Made by a program: the position numbers and the translations under genes. A stretch of 64,000 nt of DNA from Mastigias papua. Its lineage: Eukaryota; Cnidaria; Scyphozoa; Rhizostomeae; Mastigiidae. Shown here piece after piece: positions 10,558 to 23,600 of the stretch; the first letter of the stretch is position 1, and every line of letters begins with the position of its first letter. The notes beneath the pieces were generated by a model. That model did not search any database. It saw nothing but the letters and a program-made list of their open reading frames with translations, and had not been told where the DNA came from. The stretch spans positions 7,744,428 through 7,808,427 of the forward strand of contig OZ025280.1 of the NCBI GenBank assembly GCA_964019165.1. The letters are read 5' to 3'.

Positions 10558-13500
10558 CCAACAGACTTTTCACGTAGTTCTATATTTAATAAGAGCGTCC
10601 AATGTTTCGTTCATATATTAAAGTTAGCCACTAAAGTCAATTTGCAGCAGAACTTCAGGTTTTTTATCCTACAATATACAGGTCATGGCAAATAAATATC
10701 AGAATCTAGAAACGTTGCATGGATAAATTCATAATATATTTTCTAACTGACAGAAATGTATAAGGCGCAAATATTGCCTTGTTTATTTGTACCCGATTTA
10801 TTAGTGCGACTGATGTGCATCAAATGCATTCTGTTGTTTGTTAGCTTCTTTAGTGAGGACTCGGTGTGGACAGGAATTAGGATAACCAATTCGTTGCATT
10901 TTAAGAAGGGTAACACAGGACATGATTAGCAATTGATTTGCATGAACATTATTATAAATGCGGGGCAAAGTGAAGATGGATTGTTCGTAGTAACCAATAA
11001 GCATGGGTGTATGAGAACTTGAAATCTAGCCGCTACCAACTGTCTACCAGAAAGAGCAATGGAGCCTCATGAAGCAAGAAAGTTCCTATATCGATTGTTC
11101 TCTAGCTGTATTCAGCCTGAGCGTTTTCAGTGAAAGCTATTGCTATTTTAAAGAAATTGCCTGAGCGAAATGCAGCCCACTTTGGAGGGAGGGGGGACTC
11201 CGCCTCCAACGCTTATTGACAATAAGCCCAACAGTGCCATGTAATGCATAGTTTAAACAAGCTTCATTCAAATCACATTTTAATGCCTTACAGAAAAGGA
11301 ACTGTTCATGTTATTCATTGAACAAAACATAGACTAATATCCTACAATTCTCAATGACGGCTTTGAGGTGATGGAATGTGTTATCTCTTATATTATGTCA
11401 TATCATCTAGGTACATATCATTCAGTAATGCTTGGGATTTCGCTATTGGCTGGTCTCCTTAGAACTCGTCAATGTAATGCGCGAACATTGCATTTTCAAT
11501 CAATTCCTTTCTACAGCTTTGAAAACTTTTTGCAAGTGTTTACTAATTAATCCTAGATGATTAAATAGTTTAATTTAATAAACCCTTAACCTCACGCTTC
11601 AGAACTTATCCTGTTCTGGGCCCAAAAGAGTTTTTCGTACTCCAACTCCATCCTCTTGAAAATCCCAATGTCAATCCATTTTATCATCCTGAGAATTTAT
11701 ACAGTTACTTTTAAAAACACGGAATAATTGCTGAAAGTTTTGTTCATTCATATAATTGATAGGAAAGAGTTGACTTTATGTGGTAGAACTTCTCTACGGA
11801 AAGTAGTCCTAGAATGAGTCCCAAACGTGCATATTACAAAACTACCGGACAGTATAAAGTTACTGATAGATGAGTCTTAATGCCCCAGTAATGAAAACTC
11901 ATAAAAAGCGCTATGACTTTCTTTTTCGTTGTTCCGATTTCAAAATTTATCATAAAACTGCGGTTCCCCACCAATCAATAAATAAATAGTTATTGCTTGA
12001 AATCCATGTTGTCTCTCTGCAATTACCACAAAGCATGCTTTGAAAAAGCTGACCTTTAGACATACTCAAAGGTGCTCGACTTCACAGTATCTTAAAAATC
12101 CTTTAGCATTCAGCTTTTCTGCTGATCGTTGTTTATTCACTTGGTCAACTTTTCTAATTTTACTGTGTTGCCACCTTGAATCTAAAACCAAAGGTTTCAG
12201 CAATGGTTTTTCCACTCCTAGGCACATATCTACTGTGATCTTGTGTGGTTGTTGACAAATAGCGAGAAGCAAAGAGATCTTTGAATTCCTTGCGGGGAAT
12301 TCATGTAAGACAGATGGATCGCGAATACACTCCAGAGCTATTTCGAAAATCTACTGCTCTATTTCATGAATGAATGCATTCCTCATTACTAAATGGCAAC
12401 AGCGGTGAAAAACAATAGAAATCCAGTGCTACAAACTAGCCTAGCAGCAGCATATGGATAATCTCATGCTTATTGCCTATAAGCCCAAGTAATGAAAAAT
12501 GAGATATTTGAAGTGCTCTAACCTCCAGGAATGTTTTAGGTTTTTTGAAAAGATTTTTGGAACCATCCATTGTGTAAAATTTATGAAACGTCTTTAATAA
12601 TTCCAAAGCACTAGCACCAATAGAGGCAATTAAACAGTAATGCAACTAGTATATATTTGTTGGTTTTGATGCTGTAGGGTAGTTTAATTATATTAGTGTC
12701 TTTTTATTTTTTTTTAATTTTATGGAGAAAAACTGATGGTATGCAAATATCTCCTGCATACTACCAAATTAGTCAAGTTCAATAGCTGTTATCTTGCGAA
12801 CTGATGCTATGGTACAGTCAATTGACTGCATTATGGTAATTTTTCGAAAAGCCTTTGTGATATTACTTGTATCAAATCTGGGTGCGTTTAGAATGGTTAT
12901 ATGTTAATGTCCTCTACTGAAGTCAAAAGGTCATTCAAAATTCAAATGTTTTCTTGAGATTGCTAACTTTAGGTAACTAGAATTACTTCTCGTTTACTTC
13001 ACTATATTGCTCAAGCAGTTTAGGAATAGGCATGGTGACACTCTTGAAAAGGAAAAAGAGTATATCTGACGCTCAAAATAATTTAAACCAATTTCATTTT
13101 TAGTTCAAGAACATTATATAGATGTGCTACGTAAATATCCACTACAAAAGTTTTACAAATTTATAATGATGATACAACATGTAATGTTCGTTTGAGTAGA
13201 CAGGGTTAACTATTTGGTATGCACAACATGACATTAGACATGTGTACTATTGCAAAAGCAATATTGAAGAACTGGGCATTCAGGCTATTTTATAGAAGAA
13301 CTGCAAACCATTTGAGAAGAAAAATGACCTTACTTTTCCAATAATACGAAAATACGAAAACTACTGTCAGGTCAGAGTACAATTCAGAGCATTCTAGATA
13401 TCCAATACAGTGTTCTCCTACTAGACGATTTGAACTTTGATCACAATACTAAGATATCCTTCAAAGTGTCCTACAAAATAAGAGTTCTAGGAATAACGAA

Positions 13501-13612
13501 AAGTAAAGGCACTACGTAGTATCAGCCAGCAGTTCTCCTTAGCCAAATAAATTGAGCTTCAGAAATGTAAGGATAAAAGCTCACTTAAAGGATATATTTT
13601 CAATATACTTAC
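10558..13612 (-). other. rest of gene A intron 5, nothing recognised
   Basis: Together with 9790-10557 this is the ~3.8-kb intron between the EGF-SEA exon and the last EGF exon. No open frame of note or named repeat was found on either strand. Confidence 0.5.
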
Positions 13613-14065
13613 TTTGTGCAGACAATGTACTTGAACGATTGACTCGTAAAAGAAGCATCCGTTCATCATTGAGAGATCTCTTCGATACTTCTAGGACATT
13701 AGCTGTTGTAATATTATCATAATTTTTATCAATTATGACACTGTAGTCAACTGCAATACTTCCTGGTCTGATAGATATAACTCTTATTGCGATGCACTCA
13801 ACCATCGTATTGCATATTACAATCGTTAGCACACTTTCAATCTCAGCAGCTTTAGCCTTAAAACTCTCACTGTTTGTATCCTTATACGAATCTTTATAAG
13901 TCTGGTCAAATTTTAGACCAACCACGTTGATAATTTTGCCAGGCTTAGCAACACACTTATTGTTCACTATTACGTGATCTAATCTTGTGCAGCGGCATGT
14001 GACAGAACCACCAGGGATATTGACACAAGTGGATCCAGACGGGCACTGATTATTTGCACATCCAT
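13613..14065 (-). CDS. gene A, exon 5: EGF-like domain followed by SEA domain
   Basis: Exon of 453 nt, acceptor TTTCATAG at 14066, donor A|GTAAGT at 13612, phase 1 at both ends. It first encodes an EGF-like module (DGCANNQCPSGSTCV, GGSVTCRCTRLDH, NNKCVAK) and then a ~100-residue SEA domain: strand 1 IINVVGLKFDQTY, helix YKDTNSESFKAKAAEIESVL, and the strand IRPGSIAVDYSVIID. SEA domains occur next to the membrane in mucin-like and adhesion receptors; the G-S step in RPGSIAV occupies the position where MUC1-type SEA domains self-cleave. One sequon, NRSS, lies near the end. The exon is a length-matched paralogue of 60513-60965. Confidence 0.9.
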
Positions 14066-15397
14066 CTATGAAAGCAAAGGAAGCAATTGAATATTCACCT
14101 GTTAATTGAGGATTGAGGATGTTTGCAATATAAATACTAATAAATAAAATGTGAACAGATCTCGTACCATTTTGTATCAAATCTGCGTTTTCAGGAAGTG
14201 CTACAATTTAACTTGACAGTGTATATTTGCGATGAGACTTTGAACCGTAGAAGATTTACTGCTATGGCTCTCTTTCAAATTCAGAATTTCATTAGTAAAC
14301 AGTCCAATCACGCTGCTGCGTTTCAATTAAGTCATTATATCAACATACTTATGTTAGGCATACATAATGACGACACACTTTACTCATAAGGATAGTAAAA
14401 ATTAGTATCTTTCAGAGAGATACCACAGACGCTTTAGTTTCTTGAGCCAAATCCGTTATCCGACATAAAGCTTTGCACATAAAAAGATGTAATCTTCAAT
14501 CTTAGTCACTAACAATGATTTCGCTAAAATAGCTACTTCTCGTGTTCTCTTACATTATCCTCTTGTTCAAAAGTCCTTGTTCTTTGTCCAGTCCCTCTAG
14601 AGAGGTCTCATACTTAGTACTTAGTTTCTTAGTTATATATTCTAAATATTGAATAAATCAGGATTCTAATTTTGGAAGTGAGTTAGAAGTAGACCATTTT
14701 TGAGATACAAATTGAAAAAACTGACAAAGGGGATAAGTTTGGGACCCAAGTGGCACTTCTTTATGTAACATTGTTTTTGAGCTAATTTTTCGCACTGAAT
14801 CAACAAATGATATCCATTTACCCCTATCACGTCTGTTTTCTGTAAAATACAATCCTCTCCTTCTTACATCACGCAATTTCGCATGGTGGCCGGCATTTTC
14901 CTAAGTGTTGTTCAAACTCATCTAGCTATGAACATGAACTTTCTGTCTTTTAATTATGCATTTGTTTGCCGGTTTACTTCAACTTTGAATAATAAATGTT
15001 ATTTTTGGATTTAGCTTGACTTTCAAGAAAACATGATACTGTCCAATATTTTGTTCTCCAGTGTAATCAAGCTTAAAGCACAAATAAATGTTCATGCCAC
15101 TCTACTTTCCATAGTGCTAGCATGAAAGTCCCTTGAAAAATCAGCTTTGGCTGAAGGGTTACCCTCCTAAAACATGTGAAAAAAAACAAAACATGTGAAG
15201 CATATTGCGACTCAACCAATCAGAACAATTGTATTCAAAAATATATTCTTTTAAATCTCCAGCAACATATATTTGATGCCATCTCTATAGACTACATTCA
15301 ATGAAAATTGCAGATAAACTAGAGAATATAAAATATGTACAGGATGCTAATAGAAGGAGCAAAGTAATCAAAATTTTGATAGGAAATAAAGTATTAC
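14066..15397 (-). other. gene A intron 4
   Basis: Intron of 1332 bp between the EGF and EGF-SEA exons, GTAATA donor and TAG acceptor. I see no further exon or named repeat inside it. Confidence 0.6.
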
Positions 15398-15520
15398 CGT
15401 AGCAAAATGTTTCATTTCCTGAGAATCCATCATTGCATCGACAGAAAATGGAGCCATGTTGGTCATAGCAATTTGCATTGAGCATACACGGAGCAGTGAA
15501 TCTTTTGCACGCATCTCTCT
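15398..15520 (-). CDS. gene A, exon 4: EGF-like module
   Basis: Exon of 123 nt, acceptor TTGTCTTTAG, donor G|GTAATAC, phase 1 on both sides. Encodes one EGF-like domain: DACKRFTAPC, ANCYDQHGSIFCRC, DGFSGNETFCYG. The spacing of the six cysteines is regular, and NET gives a sequon. The 123-nt paralogue in gene B is 61590-61712 with the same splice-site layout. It joins the helical repeat stalk (exon 3) to the EGF-SEA exon. Confidence 0.88.
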
Positions 15521-16123
15521 CTAAAGACAAATATAAATGCTTATTCTCAGAATACTGCAACTATAAGACTTTAAAGATTATTTTTCTCTCCAGAATCAGG
15601 TGCTTCTACACTTTGAATATACCGTCTATATTTACTCACAAAAATAAATGCAAATACGACGAATTTTCAAAAAGATATTATTTAAAAATAAAGATTTAAA
15701 TGACAAAGTGCAAGGACTGAGTTGAAAAGAATCAAATGATAACCAAGGAACTCCAGTAACAGAATGACATGAAGTAATATTCTCTATTGTGGTCTAGCTA
15801 GGGTGCGAGTGACAAGTGGCCTATGGTACTAATGTTGGTAGTCTAATACTGCAGCATTTTCCATCGTAATCAAAGAAAGACTTCCTAGCCTGTTTATTCT
15901 TTTCCACTTTCAACTCATGACAAGTATATTATATGCAATATTGCTGGTTTCTCGGCAACAGCATGATTCCCATTACGATCACTATTTTTGTCATTTGTGT
16001 TCACTGTCCCTAAATATTTCAACTGCTGCAACTATTTGATTTCCTTCCAGAGGAACTAATCTATAATACAACATGGATTATGCAGTACACAAACACACCA
16101 TTAAAGCACTTTAAATTTCTCAC

Positions 16124-17014
16124 CTATCGATATCATTCTCTTGAAATCCCAAAAAATCATGAAAATATGCCGCTTTCCAAATGAAGCCAGTTGGAGGCTC
16201 AGGGCAGAAGAAATTTCACCCATTGATTTCCAAAATAAGAAACTTTGAGAAACTTTAGATACGTTCAATCTCGCAAATATTTCGTTGATCTTTCCACTTG
16301 ATATAGATGACAAGAAGTGAGGAAGTTTCAATACTTGCAGATTCGCTAATGAAAGATTTCTTACTCTGAGTAACTCTTCGATTGGCGTAAAAAGAGCTAC
16401 AATCTCAACATTCAGGTTTATTATTCTATGTCCGATTCTTTCAGTTGTTATGTCAAGTATGTTGTCTCCCATCCCAAGCAGAATCTGAGCATCAGCTATA
16501 CGAACTCTTGTCAACAACTTTTCTTGTACTAGAGACATATTTAATGCAGTTGCAACCTCTGATCCTTGAACGTCACTCTGATCAATCAATAAACTTACTA
16601 ATGTACTGTTTATGAGATCTTGATGATTGATGCTATACATCCTTCCAATTTCACGAAGCTTCATTTGCAGAGAAATATACCGGATCGCTTCATCTACAGC
16701 ACGTCTCGTGTCATTAGTGCTATTTCTTGTCAGCACTGCATCAAGAAGGTTGTAAACCGATATATGGTATAACTGTTTGTAACTTACTGCAGTGTGAAAT
16801 AGTTGAGACAATTGGATGGCTAGTTGTCTGAACGTAACTGTAGACAACGACATCAAAATATTCATATTGGCCTTTATCTTCAATTCTTTACTTACTGTTA
16901 GAACATCAAATCCAAGCACACGCTGAATGGTGGCCGAAACACTGCTCGATATAAGGTGTGTGGACTGCATTCCATTATAAAACGCGGCAACGACAAACGG
17001 CAGTCTGGCAAATA
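16124..17014 (-). CDS. gene A, exon 3: divergent helical-repeat unit(s)
   Basis: Exon of 891 nt with acceptor CCTTGCAG, donor G|GTGAGA, phase 1 at both ends. Joined to exon 2, the frame continues as K-V-FARLPFVVAAFYNG, which falls exactly in register with the start of the repeat units in exon 2 (RLPVSIAAFRKG). About 297 residues, largely predicted helical, with several sequons (NST, NDT, NMS, NLS, NVS). It is a ninth, strongly diverged repeat unit plus about 100 residues of similar character (SLANLQVLKLPHFL; KVSQSFLFWKSMGEIS). I know no named family. The initial segment upstream of 17014 in the same open frame is intron. Confidence 0.85.
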
Positions 17015-18194
17015 CTGCAAGGCATAAGATGAAGCAGCTATATATAAGATGATGCAAGTCATTAAGGAGAATTTGCAAAAAGTTCAGCTATGATCTATGA
17101 TTGAGCTCAAGAACAATTCAGTACTAAAGCTGCTATAGAGTAACGACATGAAGCTTTGTGGATGAAAATTGAAAAATGTTACATAATCTGATTCTCAGTG
17201 CATGAAAGGTAACACATGTCATATTTACAAGACTGTACGATAAATCATATTATTGCATATAATTTTCAGTGTATTTTATTCCTAGACAAATAAACATATA
17301 CACCTATACATATAAAATCAACAATAAATAGTAATCTTCTCGGAACTGAAAGAGTTCTAGGAGATTCTTTGAGTGCAATAATTGAACATAGAGATCCACC
17401 TCTAAAATTATAATTCGTTAAGAACTGGCAAAGTATATTTGTATCTGTCAGTTGCAATGAGACAAGCGGAGGTAGTAGAATATTATTCAAGATTGACTTT
17501 CAACAAATGTGTCGTCATCCAAATTAACGAAGGGATCTACTAAGAAAACTCAAATTGCGAATTTGATTGAGCCAATCATTGACAATGAGCTTAATTTGCA
17601 TAAGTTGCAATATCCGAAAATATCGCTAAAGCGTTTGCTACTTACAACTGTACAAGCTTGAATCGAGGTCTGTCTTTTCACAAGTACACGGTTTTCTAGC
17701 TGTGTTGCCTTCAGACTCAAATTATGTGAATAGAAAACTGGCTTGGATAAGCAAATTATATGAAAAATTCAGCGATGATATTGTTTTCGATGCAATCTGA
17801 GTTTTCAAGCCAATACTCGATGGTACCAAGTTCGAAATGCATTTTTGCGCTTTTTATATTGCGAGTGCAAGAAGCATGTTTTCTTTCATGGATAAGAATT
17901 TTGTTTAATATCGGAAGGAAAACTTTGCTAGGCACTATCTTCGAATCAATGAGCATTGAATGAAACGTAGTAGAAATCCAATACCACAAGTAACGCAAGT
18001 TTACTGGGCTGTATCATTAGTTAACTTTCCTAGACTAACAGAGTTCACATAGGTGCATTGCATTGTAAATGACATGACAGACAATGACTAACAGACCATA
18101 AAACAATCCAGTTTCACAGGCAAATCTCAATATGTTCACATAGGTGCATTGCATTGTAAATGCAAATAGATGCTGCAAAATGATTTAAACATAC
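17015..18194 (-). other. gene A intron 2
   Basis: Intron of 1180 bp, GTATGT donor and TTGCAG acceptor. It contains a 30-bp direct repeat at 18042-18071 and 18134-18163. Nothing else recognised. Confidence 0.65.
18042..18163. repeat. 30-bp direct repeat, 92-bp spacing
   Basis: GTTCACATAGGTGCATTGCA plus the following TTGTAAATG occurs at about 18042 and 18134, close to the donor of exon 2. It looks like a short local duplication. Confidence 0.85.
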
Positions 18195-21100
18195 CTTTAA
18201 AATTGCGAATTGATTGTAACAGTTTCATTAATGTCTTCTGTTCAATATTCTGTGATGATATCGAAAGGATTCTATTTGAGATGGCCTGGTTTAATGTCAG
18301 ATTTTTAATACGTTCATAATAGTTCACTGAAATAAAACTTGAGACTAGCAGTGGATGAACTACCGATTCTGTCAAGTTTGCACGCATTGTCAATGTAAGA
18401 ATTGATGTCTGCATAAGATTCCCACTTACAAGGTTGTTCAAAGACTCGAAGAATCCGGAAACGACTTGAGATTTGATGATAATTGACTGCATAAACTTGC
18501 TAAGTATCATTTTTTCAAATGCAATATGCTCCCCCCTTGAGAGAAGAAATGAAAGGCCTTCTGCCAATGTGCAGCTGCCAAGGGCGAAAATCTGTTTTGC
18601 ACTGTAGTTTGTAACATCAGACAAATTGGTGCCTGCCATGCGATCCAACAAACTATTCAATGTACCCTGCTTAATCGTCTCAAGATCAATGCTAAATACT
18701 TTACTTACAGTCTCCATATCAATTCCCGACATCAATGTATTAACGTCCTTCTTGAAATCAATCCTACCTTTAACAATATCCTTATGCACCAAAAACGCTC
18801 TATAAATTGAATCTAAGGACATAACATTGAAATGCTTCAGCTCGAAAAGAACATTTGTTGTTTTGTTAACGAAAGAGGGTAGACTTCCATATGCTAAAGT
18901 GCTAGCAGTAGCAAGATCATTATCTGAAATTCTGTACAGTTTCTTTATGACAGGTACACTTAAACCTGTCAACCGAACTGCAAGGTCGATGATGCCTGTT
19001 CGTGATATCTCATTGATTGTAATACCTTTCCTATAACCCGCTATTGCAACTGGTTGCAAGGATGGTGCGACAGAAGGATAAAGTGACATCGCGAATTGAC
19101 TTCTCAACTGAAATAGTGTCATTGTCTCCAACATTACATTGCTTAGCTTTAGGTGGTCAGCTATCTCACCAATACTGAAGACCGTCAAATTGAAACCTGG
19201 TGTACCACCCATTGCCAATACAAACTGAGACAAATCGATACCAGAGATGGCATTGCTTAGTGAGAACATTGAAGATGCATTCACTGTCGCGTTACTGATA
19301 TTGTACACTGCTTTGATTTCACGAATTGTAACAGTTGTTGCAATAACTCTGAAATCTTTGATAAAGTCGATGATTCCTTCAGTCTGATTTTTGTGGATTA
19401 CCATCCCCCTCACGATTGAATTCATTGACATTGTGAGGAAGTGCTTCAACTGTGATTGCACACCCATTGTCCTGTTCACATAACCAGATAAATCACCAAA
19501 TCTTAACTTCACAGCAGTCGCCAGATCATTATCTGAAATTCTGTACAGTTTCTTTATGACAGGTACACTTAAACCTGTCAACCGAACTGCAAGGTCGATG
19601 ATGCCTGTTCGTGATATCTCATTGATTGTAATACCTTTTCTGAAAGCTGCAATTGACACTGGCAATCTCGAAGGTGCGTAAGCGCCAGCCAATAAAGCCG
19701 CAAATTGTCCTCTCAAGTTGGCTAGTGTCATTTTCTCCAACATTACATTGCTTAGCTTCAGATGTTGTGCAATCTCACCAATACTGAAGACCGTCAAATT
19801 GACACCTGGAATACTACCCAAAGCCGAGGTGAATTGTGATAAATCGATACCAGAGATGGCATTGCTTAGTGAGAACACTGAAGATGCATTCACTGTCGCG
19901 TTACTGATATTGTACACTGCTTTGATTTCACGAATTGTAACAGTTGCTGCAATAAATTTGAAATCTTTAATGAAATCAATGGTTCCCTCTGTCTGATTTT
20001 TGTGGATTACCATCCCCCTCACGATTGAATTCATTGACATTGTGAGGAAGTGCTCCAACTGTGATTGCACACCCATTGTCCTGTTCACATAACCAGATAA
20101 ATCACCAAATCTTAACTTCACAGCAGTCGCCAGATCATTATCTGAAATTCTGTACAGTTTCTTTATGACAGGTACACTTAAACCTGTCAACCGAACTGCA
20201 AGGTCGATGATGCCTGTTCGTGATATCTCATTGATTGTAATACCTTTCCTATAACCCGCTATTGCAACTGGTTGCAAGGATGGTGCGACAGAAGGATAAA
20301 GTGACATCGCGAATTGACTTCTCAACTGAAATAGTGTCATTGTCTCCAACATTACATTGCTTAGCTTTAGGTGGTCAGCTATCTCACCAATACTGAAGAC
20401 CGTCAAATTGAAACCTGGTGTACCACCCATTGCCAATACAAACTGAGACAAATCGATACCAGAGATGGCATTGCTTAGTGAGAACATTGAAGATGCATTC
20501 ACTGTCGCGTTACTGATATTGTACACTGCTTTGATTTCACGAATTGTAACAGTTGTTGCAATAACTCTGAAATCTTTGATAAAGTCGATGATTCCTTCAG
20601 TCTGATTTTTGTGGATTACCATCCCCCTCACGATTGAATTCACTGACATTGTGAGGAAGTGCTCCAACTGTGATTGCACACCCATTGTCCTGTTCACATA
20701 ACCAGATAAATCACCAAATCTTAACTTCACAGCAGTCGCCAGATCATTATCTGAAATTCTGTACAGTTTCTTTATGACAGGTACACTTAAACCTGTCAAC
20801 CGAACTGCAAGGTCGATGATGCCTGTTCGTGATATCTCATTGATTGTAATACCTTTTCTGAAAGCTGCAATTGACACTGGCAATCTCGAAGGTGCGTAAG
20901 CGCCAGCCAATAAAGCCGCAAATTGTCCTCTCAAGTTGGCTAGTGTCATTTTCTCCAACATTACATTGCTTAGCTTCAGATGTTGTGCAATCTCACCAAT
21001 ACTGAAGACCGTCAAATTGACACCTGGAATACTACCCAAAGCCGAGGTGAATTGTGATAAATCGATACCAGAGATGGCATTGCTTAGTGAGAACACTGAA

Positions 21101-23600
21101 GATGCATTCACTGTCGCGTTACTGATATTGTACACTGCTTTGATTTCACGAATTGTAACAGTTGCTGCAATAAATTTGAAATCTTTAATGAAATCAATGG
21201 TTCCCTCTGTCTGATTTTTGTGGATTACCATCCCCCTCACGATTGAATTCATTGACATTGTGAGGAAGTGCTCCAACTGTGATTGCACACCCATTGTCCT
21301 GTTCACATAACCAGATAAATCACCAAATCTTAACTTCACAGCAGTCGCCAGATCATTATCTGAAATTCTGTACAGTTTCTTTATGACAGGTACACTTAAA
21401 CCTGTCAACCGAACTGCAAGGTCGATGATGCCTGTTCGTGATATCTCATTGATTGTAATACCTTTCCTATAACCCGCTATTGCAACTGGTTGCAAGGATG
21501 GTGCGACAGAAGGATAAAGTGACATCGCGAATTGACTTCTCAACTGAAATAGTGTCATTGTCTCCAACATTACATTGCTTAGCTTTAGGTGGTCAGCTAT
21601 CTCACCAATACTGAAGACCGTCAAATTGAAACCTGGTGTACCACCCATTGCCAATACAAACTGAGACAAATCGATACCAGAGATGGCATTGCTTAGTGAG
21701 AACATTGAAGATGCATTCACTGTCGCGTTACTGATATTGTACACTGCTTTGATTTCACGAATTGTAACAGTTGTTGCAATAACTCTGAAATCTTTGATAA
21801 AGTCGATGATTCCTTCAGTCTGATTTTTGTGGATTACCATCCCCCTCACGATTGAATTCATTGACATTGTGAGGAAGTGCTTCAACTGTGATTGCACACC
21901 CATTGTCCTGTTCACATAACCAGATAAATCACCAAATCTTAACTTCACAGCAGTCGCCAGATCATTATCTGAAATTCTGTACAGTTTCTTTATGACAGGT
22001 ACACTTAAACCTGTCAACCGAACTGCAAGGTCGATGATGCCTGTTCGTGATATCTCATTGATTGTAATACCTTTTCTGAAAGCTGCAATTGACACTGGCA
22101 ATCTCGAAGGTGCGTAAGCGCCAGCCAATAAAGCCGCAAATTGTCCTCTCAAGTTGGCTAGTGTCATTTTCTCCAACATTACATTGCTTAGCTTCAGATG
22201 TTGTGCAATCTCACCAATACTGAAGACCGTCAAATTGACACCTGGAATACTACCCAAAGCCGAGGTGAATTGTGATAAATCGATACCAGAGATGGCATTG
22301 CTTAGTGAGAACACTGAAGATGCATTCACTGTCGCGTTACTGATATTGTACACTGCTTTGATTTCACGAATTGTAACAGTTGCTGCAATAAATTTGAAAT
22401 CTTTAATGAAATCAATGGTTCCCTCTGTCTGATTTTTGTGGATTACCATCCCCCTCACGATTGAATTCATTGACATTGTGAGGAAGTGCTCCAACTGTGA
22501 TTGCACACCCATTGTCCTGTTCACATAACCAGATAAATCACCAAATCTTAACTTCACAGCAGTCGCCAGATCATTATCTGAAATTCTGTACAGTTTCTTT
22601 ATGACAGGTACACTTAAACCTGTCAACCGAACTGCAAGGTCGATGATGCCTGTTCGTGATATCTCATTGATTGTAATACCTTTCCTATAACCCGCTATTG
22701 CAACTGGTTGCAAGGATGGTGCGACAGAAGGATAAAGTGACATCGCGAATTGACTTCTCAACTGAAATAGTGTCATTGTCTCCAACATTACATTGCTTAG
22801 CTTTAGGTGGTCAGCTATCTCACCAATACTGAAGACCGTCAAATTGAAACCTGGTGTACCACCCATTGCCAATACAAACTGAGACAAATCGATACCAGAG
22901 ATGGCATTGCTTAGTGAGAACACTGAAGATGCATTCACTGTCGCGTTACTGATATTGTACACTGCTTTGATTTCACGAATTGTAACAGTTGTTGCAATAA
23001 ATTTGAAATCTTTAATGAAATCAATGGTTCCCTCTGTCTGATTTTTGTGGATCAGCATAGCCCTTGTGATTGAATCCAGTGACATTGTGAGGAAATGATT
23101 CAAGTGGAATTGGATTTTAATTGTTTGATACACGTAACTAGGCAAATGTCCGAATTTGAGCGCTTTAGCACTAGCCAGATCTTTGTTTGAAATGCTGTAC
23201 AGTTTCTGCATGATTGGTATAGTAAAGCCAGTCACCTTTTCTGCAAGGTCAATAACAGTCATTAGCAATATCTGATTAATGTTTATTCCCTTCTTGAATG
23301 CTGCAATAACCACTGGCTGTTTCGAAAGTATCGATGCATGATTCAGTTTGGTGTCAAAGCTCTGAAGGAGGTTTTTGATGGTTATTGTCAAACCCTGTTC
23401 TTGAGTAAAGTTCAAGAAGGTTGTGATTTCTCCAATGGTAAATTTTTCGAAGACAGCCTGTCCTCCACTTATGTTCAGTGTATTCTGTAATGTTGAGAAG
23501 TTGGCATCACTCAATGAAAGACTTTGCACTCCAATGATATCGAATATCGTTTTGTTGTTTGGCTCTTTGGTAAAATTTTGTACTTGAAGCTTGAGTTTGT
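18195..23600 (-). CDS. gene A, exon 2: giant exon of ~203-residue tandem repeats
   Basis: Open frame of 1802 codons. I place the acceptor at 23601 (polypyrimidine tract then CTTCTAG), because the frame has no ATG before its upstream stop at 23728-23730 and this site gives the phase-1 junction seen everywhere else; the donor is AAAG|GTATGT at 18194. Eight units of about 203 residues follow a ~90-residue lead-in. Units start at a PV.IA.(F/Y)(R/K)KG motif and carry ITINEISRTGIIDLAVRL, VPVIKKLYRISDNDLATA, TIREIKAVYNISNATVN and NLTVFSIGEIA. Two subtypes alternate (SLYPSVAPSLQ versus LAGAYAPSRL). Each unit has about five N-glycosylation sequons and no cysteine, so it is probably a helical, glycosylated extracellular stalk. 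I recognise no named domain. Confidence 0.88.
18918..23052 (-). repeat. 1218-bp higher-order tandem repeat inside exon 2
   Basis: The sequence repeats with a period of 1218 bp (two alternating 609-bp units): the landmark GGATGGTGCGACAGAAGG recurs at about 19060, 20278, 21496 and 22714, and the intervening B-type units at about 19718, 20936 and 22154 are identical over the several hundred bases I compared. Only scattered single-base differences were seen (for example ATTCATTGAC against ATTCACTGAC at 20641; CTTCAACTG against CTCCAACTG). Identity drops sharply left of about 18918 and right of about 23052, where flanking units are old and diverged. This is the pattern of recent duplication or gene conversion. 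Confidence 0.95.

Noticed and set aside
19718..22432. Three identical plus-strand 92-residue open frames
   Set aside because: Antisense shadows of the near-identical repeats in exon 2; they recur because the coding strand repeats.
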